This document shows, one piece after another, positions 5,434-10,229 of a stretch of DNA of 10,229 nt (its first letter is position 1; every line of letters starts with the position of its first letter). The notes under the pieces were generated by a model. The model did not search any database. It saw only the letters and a program-made list of their open reading frames with translations, and had not been told where the DNA came from. A program made the translations under genes and the position numbers. Source of the stretch: Thiobacillus sp. (GTDB taxonomy: Bacteria > Pseudomonadota > Gammaproteobacteria > Burkholderiales > Thiobacillaceae); contig JAIWOS010000110.1 in NCBI GenBank assembly GCA_020217265.1, positions 1-10,229 of the forward strand, written 5' to 3'.

Positions 5434-6861
5434 ATGGCAGAGACAAACGACAAACCGGCCTCGAACGAGGCGCCGATCGAGCAGCAGCTCTACGCGATCC
5501 GGCAGAAAATCCAGCCGCGCGCGGTACACGGCGTATTCGCCAACTGGCGCATCGCGATGGTATTGCTCACCCAGGCGCTTTACTACGGCCTGCCCTGGCT
5601 CACCTGGGACAACCGCCAGGCGGTGCTGTTCGATCTGGCCGCGCGCAAGTTCTACATCTTCGGCCTGGTGTTCTGGCCGCAGGATTTCATCTACCTCACC
5701 GGCCTGCTGATCCTCTCGGCGCTGGCGCTGTTCCTGTTCACCGCCGTCGCCGGCCGGCTGTGGTGCGGCTATGCCTGCCCGCAGACGGTTTACACCGAAG
5801 TCTTCATGTGGGTGGAAAACTGGATCGAGGGCGACCACATCGCACGCAAGAAGCTCGACGCCTCGCCATGGAATGCCGCCAAGCTGAGAAAGCGCGGCGC
5901 CAAGCACTTCGTCTGGTTCGCGATCGCCCTGTGGACGGGGTTCACCTTCGTCGGCTATTTCACGCCGATCCGCGCGCTTGCCGCCGAAGTGGCGAGCCTG
6001 AGCCTGGGGCCGTGGGAGTCCTTCTGGATCCTGTTCTACGCCTTCGCCACCTGGGGCAACGCCGGATTCATGCGCGAGCAGGTGTGCAAGTACATGTGCC
6101 CGTACGCACGCTTCCAGAGCGTGATGTTCGATTCCGACACGCTCACCGTGACCTACGACAGCTCGCGCGGCGAACCGCGCGGTCCGCGCGGCAAGAAGGT
6201 CGACTACAAGGCGGCGGGGCTCGGCACCTGCGTGGACTGCGGCGTGTGCGTGCAGGTCTGCCCCACCGGCATCGACATCCGCAACGGCCTGCAGTACGAA
6301 TGCATCGGCTGCGCCGCCTGCATCGATGGCTGCGACCAGATCATGGACAAGATGGGCTACCCGCGCGGACTGATCCGCTACACCACGGAAAACGTGGTGA
6401 AAGGCAAATACCCCGACAGCGGCATCGTCAAGCACATCCTGCGTCCGCGCACGATCATCTACACCCTATTGCTGACGCTCATATCGGGCGCCTTCGTCTA
6501 CAGCCTCGCCACCCGCGTCCCCCTGCGCGTCGACGTCGTGCGCGACCGCGTCTCGCTGTCCAAGGAAACCGACGAGGGCATGATCGAGAACGTCTACCGC
6601 CTGCAGCTCATCAACAAGGACGCGCAAGCGCACCACTACACCGTATCGGCGCACGGCATCGAAGGGCTGCAGGCCGTATCCGCCAGCGGCGAGGGCGTCA
6701 GCATCACCGCGGCGCCGCTGGAAACGGTCGACGTCCCGGTCAGCCTGATCGCCGACCCGGCGAACCTGAAGGGCCGCTCGATCGAAGTCACCTTCAGCGT
6801 CCAGGCCACCGACGACCCGCGCATCCGGGACGACGTCACGACCAAATTCTTCAACCGCTAG
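5434..6861 (+). CDS. ccoG: Cytochrome c oxidase accessory protein CcoG (FixG/RdxA family polyferredoxin)
   Basis: A 475-residue inner-membrane iron-sulfur protein. The family has been assigned Cu(II) reduction and a supporting role in building the CuB centre. Seen: membrane helices at about residues 40-56, 73-105, 158-178, 192-210 and 340-358; C111 and C115 in RLWCGYACPQTVY; and C218 and C222 in QVCKYMCPYARFQ. Two [4Fe-4S] motifs follow, CVDCGVCVQVCP (C266, C269, C272, C276) and CIGCAACIDGC (C290, C293, C296, C300). The C-terminal ~115 residues form the FixG Ig-like periplasmic domain. I chose the ATG at 5434 because the protein then starts MAETNDKPASNEAPIEQQLY and homology begins soon after. 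No good Shine-Dalgarno precedes it. An in-frame TTG at 5392 falls in the hairpin loop and is less likely. ccoH follows after 16 bp. Confidence 0.95.
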   Translation: MAETNDKPASNEAPIEQQLYAIRQKIQPRAVHGVFANWRIAMVLLTQALYYGLPWLTWDNRQAVLFDLAARKFYIFGLVFWPQDFIYLTGLLILSALALFLFTAVAGRLWCGYACPQTVYTEVFMWVENWIEGDHIARKKLDASPWNAAKLRKRGAKHFVWFAIALWTGFTFVGYFTPIRALAAEVASLSLGPWESFWILFYAFATWGNAGFMREQVCKYMCPYARFQSVMFDSDTLTVTYDSSRGEPRGPRGKKVDYKAAGLGTCVDCGVCVQVCPTGIDIRNGLQYECIGCAACIDGCDQIMDKMGYPRGLIRYTTENVVKGKYPDSGIVKHILRPRTIIYTLLLTLISGAFVYSLATRVPLRVDVVRDRVSLSKETDEGMIENVYRLQLINKDAQAHHYTVSAHGIEGLQAVSASGEGVSITAAPLETVDVPVSLIADPANLKGRSIEVTFSVQATDDPRIRDDVTTKFFNR

Positions 6862-6877
6862 ACGAGGACGCAGTGCG

Positions 6878-7405
6878 ATGAAAACGCTGACCGAACCGAC
6901 GCGCAAACCCTGGTACCGCGAGCCCTGGCCGTGGTTCCTCATGAGCCTTCCCGCAACCGCTGTCGTCGCAGGCATTGCAACGGTCTGGATCGCCTTCACG
7001 AACTATGACGGCCTGGTGGTCGGCGACTACTACAAGGCCGGCCTGGCAATCAACCAGACCCTGGCGCGCGACGATGCCGCGCGCGCCCTGGGGCTGGCCG
7101 CCACCCTGCGCACCCGGGACGGCGCCTTGAACGTGGCGCTGACCGGCAAGCCGAATGCCTGGCCCGAGCAGCTGACATTGACGCTCGCCCACCCCACGCA
7201 TCAGGGCCAGGACCGGACCGTGATCCTGCATCACGCCGGCAACGGAACCTATCGTGCGGCCATGCCCGCCTTGCATCCCGGCAAGTGGCATGCCCAGCTC
7301 ACCGACTCCGGCGCGACCTGGCGCCTGGCAGGCGGGGTTCGCGCCCCGTTCGACCAGCCTGCGAGCCTGCGTGCCTCACCCCTTCATCAACCACAGGGAG
7401 ACTGA
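6878..7405 (+). CDS. ccoH: FixH family protein (CcoH), cbb3 oxidase assembly factor
   Basis: A 175-residue protein with one N-terminal membrane helix (about residues 19-42) and a periplasmic domain. CcoH/FixH is needed for stable assembly of cbb3 oxidase, in contact with CcoN in studied species. Seen: EPWPWFLMSLPATAVVAGIATVWIAF, then the family hallmark VVGDYYKAGLAINQ, then a beta-rich domain ending in PGKWHAQLTDSGATWRLAGG. The length is typical. The ATG at 6878 has a modest GAGG (6864-6867) about 10 nt upstream. It lies immediately after ccoG and is probably in the same transcript. The last ~15 residues look low in conservation. Confidence 0.93.
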   Translation: MKTLTEPTRKPWYREPWPWFLMSLPATAVVAGIATVWIAFTNYDGLVVGDYYKAGLAINQTLARDDAARALGLAATLRTRDGALNVALTGKPNAWPEQLTLTLAHPTHQGQDRTVILHHAGNGTYRAAMPALHPGKWHAQLTDSGATWRLAGGVRAPFDQPASLRASPLHQPQGD

Positions 7406-7406
7406 A

Positions 7407-7541
7407 ATGGACGTCGTACTCGATCTTCTGTTCAATAGCGGCATCGGCCTGTTGAGCCTGTTCACCATCGTCTTCATCATCGGCATGGGCTTCTACCTGT
7501 CGGCATGGCTCAAGCGCAAGATGAACAACCCCGAAGAATGA
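7407..7541 (+). CDS. Small single-span membrane protein (DUF3149-like)
   Basis: A 44-residue protein starting 1 nt after the ccoH stop, with a strong GGGAG (7396-7400) 6 nt before the ATG. Seen: MDVVLDLLFNSGIGLLSLFT begins a short amphipathic lead. A hydrophobic helix of about residues 12-32 is followed by a positive segment (WLKRKM) and the acidic end NNPEE, predicting the C-terminus in the cytoplasm. The LDLLF-S-GLLSL opening and the length resemble the small DUF3149 family as I remember it, whose function is unknown; a profile search was not possible. Its place in the cluster suggests a link to oxidase assembly or stability. It is not CcoS, whose sequence is different. Confidence 0.8.
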   Translation: MDVVLDLLFNSGIGLLSLFTIVFIIGMGFYLSAWLKRKMNNPEE

Positions 7542-7569
7542 AGCCCGCCCGGACGACGAGGAGCGCACC

Positions 7570-7869
7570 ATGATGCAACGCATGATCCACATCCTGTGGC
7601 CGTCCTTCCTCGTTGCCGGGGTGGCCGACATCGTCTTCACCAGTCTCATCGACCCGCTGGAACTCATGTACCGCGGCGAGGCGCTGATCGAACATCGCCT
7701 CGCCGCCTACACCGCCGGCTTCTTCGTCTTCTGGCTGCTCGGCATCGCGTCGAGCATGCTGACCTGCTACTTCCAGCGTGGCGCCGACGAGATCAACCGC
7801 TGCCCGCTGCCCGCGCGCCAGCGGCCGGAGGGCTGCCCCAAGCGCGAAGACGGGGGCGACTGCTGCTGA
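7570..7869 (+). CDS. Hypothetical two-span membrane protein with cysteine-bearing tail
   Basis: A 99-residue protein that I cannot assign to a named family. GAGGAG (7558-7563) lies 6 nt before the ATG at 7570; a second ATG follows at 7573. Seen: two hydrophobic spans (about residues 7-27 and 45-67) joined by a polar loop DPLELMYRGEALIEHR. A hydrophilic C-terminal tail contains C78, C89 and a terminal C98-C99 pair, with C66 at the end of the second helix. By charge the tail is probably cytoplasmic. It is the last gene of the plus-strand cluster, 28 bp after the small membrane protein. The context suggests a cbb3-linked accessory role, and the cysteines could bind metal or form disulfides, but both are inference. 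Its stop lies 9 bp from the convergent gene's stop. Confidence 0.85.
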   Translation: MMQRMIHILWPSFLVAGVADIVFTSLIDPLELMYRGEALIEHRLAAYTAGFFVFWLLGIASSMLTCYFQRGADEINRCPLPARQRPEGCPKREDGGDCC

Positions 7870-7878
7870 AAAACACGG

Positions 7879-8538
7879 CTACTTGATCGCCTTGTCCTTC
7901 AGCGGATTCTTGTCGTAATAAGGCTTGCCATCGAGGCACTTCCTGAGCTCGTCGCGGGCTTTCAACCCGCCATGCCATTCGATCTCGCCGATGGGTTTTC
8001 CGTCGTATTCGAGATGGAAATCCAGCCGGTCTTCCATGCCGTCCAGTGCGGCCTCGATGCTCGGCACGGCAAAGGTGATCACCGGAACCTCGTTGTCGCC
8101 GAACAGCTGGTTGAGCGCATGCACGGTGGCCGGCGCGTCGCGCCCCTGTTTCAGCGTGACCTTGATCTTGCCGGAGTTCGCAGCCCGCGGGAATGCGGAA
8201 TCCCCGGCCAGCGAGGCAAACATCATCAACGCGCCCCGGTAGGCGCCGCCGGGGCCCATGATCGACACCAGCATGTCCTCGCGCACGAAGAGCGCCGTGC
8301 AGTATTCGCCCTTGGGCGCGTTCGACTTGCCCTGAAAGATCTGCCAGTAGCCGTCCTTGTACAGCCGCCCGTACTTGGAGTTCTGGAAATCCTTGCGGCC
8401 CTTTTCGGTTTCCTGTTTGGCGTTCAGTTCCTTTTTCGTCGTATCCATCACGCCGGCAAGCACGTCGAACTGTGCGTCGCCTGCGGCAAACGCGCGCCCC
8501 TGAAGCACCAGCAGCAGCACCAGAACCATCCGTTTCAT
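7879..8538 (-). CDS. Exported protein of unknown function (219 residues)
   Basis: I do not recognise a family. Seen: an N-terminal signal peptide, MKRMVLVLLLVLQGRAFA, with likely cleavage after AFA near residue 18. A mixed soluble domain follows with only two cysteines (C80 in GEYCTALF and C201 in RKCLDGKPYY), which could pair. The segment GEYCTALFVREDMLVSIMGPGGAYRGALMMF precedes a lysine-rich part, and EYDGKPIGEIEWHGG lies near the end. I chose the ATG at 8538 because AAGGGGG lies 6 nt upstream and the signal peptide starts directly there. A TTG at 8559 overlapping the previous stop would add seven charged residues. It is 17 nt downstream of the 402-residue gene and likely cotranscribed with it. 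It is convergent to the oxidase cluster. Confidence 0.86.
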   Translation of the reverse strand: MKRMVLVLLLVLQGRAFAAGDAQFDVLAGVMDTTKKELNAKQETEKGRKDFQNSKYGRLYKDGYWQIFQGKSNAPKGEYCTALFVREDMLVSIMGPGGAYRGALMMFASLAGDSAFPRAANSGKIKVTLKQGRDAPATVHALNQLFGDNEVPVITFAVPSIEAALDGMEDRLDFHLEYDGKPIGEIEWHGGLKARDELRKCLDGKPYYDKNPLKDKAIK

Positions 8539-8544
8539 TCGATT

Positions 8545-8551
8545 CCCCCTT
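8545..8551 (-). promoter_or_regulatory. Ribosome binding site that decides the 219-residue gene start
   Basis: Read on the minus strand, AAGGGGG lies 6 nt before the ATG at 8538, in the short gap after the upstream gene's TGA. It favours this ATG over the in-frame TTG at 8559. Confidence 0.7.
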
Positions 8552-8555
8552 CGGT

Positions 8556-9764
8556 TCAACGCGACGCCGCGCGGGCGACGTCCTCACACAAACTGCGGGT
8601 TCGGCCCAAGCCATCGCCCTCGAAAGTCGACCGCACCAGCACGTCCTCCACGCGCCATTCGCCGTTGCCGTCCTGCCGCGTTCTGAATTCGGCGAAGCAC
8701 TCCGCGTAGCCGCCCATTTCGCCACCGACCACGGCGCCCTGCGCGTTGAAGGCAGTGAAACCTGGCTTCTCCCAGTAGCGGGTGTAACGCAGGAAGCGAC
8801 TATCGCCAGCCTGGTTGAATTGCGGATTGCCCATGACCCTCACCACCTCCGCTTCCGGGCGGCCTTTCCACAGGGTGATGAGATTGGCCTCGATCGGCGT
8901 GAGCTTCTTGCCGTCCGGGCGCACCGCTGTACTGGCGATCGCGGCGCGCTCGGCCTCGCTTTTCCTGATGCCCGCCATCAGGCTCTCACGCGCCGCGTCG
9001 ATTTCGGGCTGCAACTTCTTGCGCTGCGCTTCCAGACGCTCGATGGCGGCCGCCTTCTCGGCCTTGGTGAGCCGCTTGCTCCACTTGCCGCTGGGGTCGG
9101 GGCGTTCGCCCGCGAAATATTTTTCCCACCAGAGGATCTTCCACGAAAAATCCAGAAACTCGGACGGCAGCGTCTGCCCCAGCAGCAGCATGTCGGGCGG
9201 CAGCCCGAGTGCGCCGATGCGCTTGCCGAAGCCTTCGTAATCGAAATCCTTATCGCGGATCGCGGCGTGCAGCGCCTGGTCGAATTCGATGGCGTTGCAG
9301 GCGATGGCGGCAGCCTTCGAGAGCATGGGCGCGTTCGAGCTTTTCCACTCGCTGGCCGGGAGCGGCACGGACTGCAAGTCCGACCGGCGCAGGGTGTAGC
9401 TGCCCGCGCCAATCCTGAACCTGACGGTGTCGCCCGCCCGGATTTTTTTCGTGTCCTCGGCGAGCTTGTGCGTTTTCATGTCGAGCGAGAAGGCATTGGG
9501 GCATTCGAATTCGAGCTTCATGTGGACGAACTCGGGCTTGGCCGGGTTTTCGTAGACGGCGGTGACGTCGATTTCCCGGATCTCCGTCGGCCCCGTCAGC
9601 CGGTCGGCCGGCGTGCGGTTGGAGATCACGCGCACGTCGGCGAAATAGGCCTCGCGGTCGCCTTCCTCGCCCTGGTAGTGCAGCACGGCGCCGAAACCGA
9701 AGGCCGCCGTCGGCAGCAGGCAAGCAATTGCGGACGCGAGGCGCGTCCAGTGGTTCGTGTTCAT
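8556..9764 (-). CDS. Exported protein of unknown function with coiled-coil centre and BamE/SmpA-like C-terminal segment
   Basis: A 402-residue protein, not recognised as a whole. Seen: a signal peptide (about residues 1-23, ending PTAAFG). An N-terminal region of about 25-135 appears beta-rich, with VTAVYENPAKPEFVHMKLEFECPN. A helical middle contains FLDFSWKILWWEKYFAGERPDPSGKWS, then a charged, probably coiled-coil stretch (about 230-275, KAEKAAAIERLEAQRKKLQPEI). From about 295 the pattern LWKGRPEAEVVRVMGNPQFNQAGDSRFLRYTRYW resembles the 'KG-x-EAEV-x-x-x-MG-P ... Y' start of BamE/SmpA-OmlA-type domains (inference, needs profile comparison). It has no lipobox, so it is probably periplasmic. 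The ATG overlaps the upstream oxidoreductase stop as ATGA, which supports the start and coupling. Mature-part cysteines: C88, C156, C356, C393. Confidence 0.87.
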   Translation of the reverse strand: MNTNHWTRLASAIACLLPTAAFGFGAVLHYQGEEGDREAYFADVRVISNRTPADRLTGPTEIREIDVTAVYENPAKPEFVHMKLEFECPNAFSLDMKTHKLAEDTKKIRAGDTVRFRIGAGSYTLRRSDLQSVPLPASEWKSSNAPMLSKAAAIACNAIEFDQALHAAIRDKDFDYEGFGKRIGALGLPPDMLLLGQTLPSEFLDFSWKILWWEKYFAGERPDPSGKWSKRLTKAEKAAAIERLEAQRKKLQPEIDAARESLMAGIRKSEAERAAIASTAVRPDGKKLTPIEANLITLWKGRPEAEVVRVMGNPQFNQAGDSRFLRYTRYWEKPGFTAFNAQGAVVGGEMGGYAECFAEFRTRQDGNGEWRVEDVLVRSTFEGDGLGRTRSLCEDVARAASR

Positions 9765-10229
9765 GATGTTGCGTGATATCTCTCAAGATCAGGGGTTGAT
9801 GAATCGGGCACTGCCGCGTCACCGCCATCGAAGGCGACGACGACGCTGCCCCGCTTGTGGCCGGTGTCGACGTAGGCGTGCGCCTCGCGGATGCGAGCGA
9901 AGGGGTAGACACGGTCGATCGCGGGGCGATAGACCCCCTGCGTGTAGAGCGCCGCCAGGTAGTCCAGATCCTGCCGCTTCTCGCCCGCCATGCCCGCGAT
10001 CAGCGAAACGCCGCGCGGCAGGGGACGCCGGCACAGCCGCAGCAGGTCCGGCAGGCCGCCCGCCAGCAGCAGGAGCCGGCTGCCGGGGCGCAAGAGCGGC
10101 GCCCATTTCGCCAGCGGCACGCCGCCGACGGTGTCGAACACGAGGTCGTAGCGCGCGCCGTGGGCAAACACGTCGGTTTGCCGGTAGTCGATCACGCGCT
10201 GCGCGCCGAGCGCTGCGACCCACGCCGCG
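9761..10229 (-). CDS. Zinc-binding/quinone-type oxidoreductase (MDR superfamily), C-terminal fragment
   Basis: The open frame enters from the right edge and ends at TGA (9763-9761). It gives about 155 residues of a medium-chain dehydrogenase/reductase. Seen: AAWVAALGAQRVIDYRQTDV is the end of the Rossmann nucleotide domain, where the ALGA..VIDY pattern is typical. RYDLVFDTVGG, LLRPGSRLLLLAGG, then YPFARIREAHAYVDTGHKRGSVVVAF form the usual C-terminal end of NAD(P)-dependent quinone-reductase-like members. About 20 polar residues trail the usual end. The substrate is unknown. The N-terminal catalytic half is outside the window, so zinc ligands cannot be checked. The GTG at 10195 is inside the conserved domain and not the start. 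The stop overlaps the start of the 402-residue gene (ATGA). Confidence 0.88.
   Translation of the reverse strand, partial: AAWVAALGAQRVIDYRQTDVFAHGARYDLVFDTVGGVPLAKWAPLLRPGSRLLLLAGGLPDLLRLCRRPLPRGVSLIAGMAGEKRQDLDYLAALYTQGVYRPAIDRVYPFARIREAHAYVDTGHKRGSVVVAFDGGDAAVPDSSTPDLERYHATS

Noticed and set aside
4405..6435. 676-codon open frame on the minus strand opposite ccoP-ccoG
   Set aside because: Same cause: the complementary strand of high-GC genes lacks stop codons. The predicted protein has low complexity and no ribosome site or family motif.
5109..6881. 590-codon plus-strand frame overlapping ccoP and ccoG
   Set aside because: It is a frame-shifted reading of ccoG with Arg/His/Pro-rich composition. 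It spans the hairpin gap only by chance absence of stops.

Overview
The window is about 10.2 kb of GC-rich, gene-dense bacterial DNA. It most likely comes from a betaproteobacterium, perhaps of the Rhodocyclales or a relative; this rests on composition and on the look of the Cco and FixH proteins, not on any search. Nothing points to a mobile element, CRISPR array, tRNA or rRNA. The core is the structural and assembly operon of a cbb3-type cytochrome c oxidase, the high-affinity terminal oxidase of microaerobic respiration.

Left edge (1-2208): the 3' end of an alanine dehydrogenase gene (+) is cut by the window start. Facing it on the minus strand are two translationally coupled histidine-phosphatase-superfamily genes: a histidine phosphatase/mutase-like gene (1979 down to 1326) and a 2,3-bisphosphoglycerate-dependent phosphoglycerate mutase (1329 down to 628). 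A 229-bp divergent intergenic region (1980-2208), locally AT-rich, separates them from the oxidase operon. It holds a good sigma70-like promoter and three separate inverted repeats.

Centre (2209-7869, all +): ccoN, ccoO, ccoQ and ccoP are packed with gaps of 12 bp, 10 bp and a 4-bp overlap. A gap of 90 bp follows, containing two adjacent very strong GC hairpins, then ccoG (polyferredoxin) and ccoH (FixH family). After these come a 44-residue single-span membrane protein (DUF3149-like) and a 99-residue two-span membrane protein with a cysteine-bearing tail. CcoN carries the haems b and CuB, CcoO and CcoP bring electrons from cytochrome c through three c-type haems, and CcoQ, CcoG and CcoH serve stability and assembly. 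The copper-transporter gene ccoI and ccoS are not in the window.

Right edge (7879-10229, all -): a convergent three-gene unit ends only 9 bp from the oxidase cluster. In its direction of reading it contains the C-terminal part of an MDR-family zinc/quinone-type oxidoreductase cut by the window edge, a 402-residue exported protein of unknown function with a coiled-coil centre and a BamE/SmpA-like C-terminal segment, and a 219-residue exported protein of unknown function. The first two overlap by ATGA.

Most of the window is ordinary respiratory housekeeping. The places worth a second look are the structured ccoP-ccoG gap, the dyad-rich ccoN leader, the two small membrane proteins after ccoH, and the pair of unknown secreted proteins.
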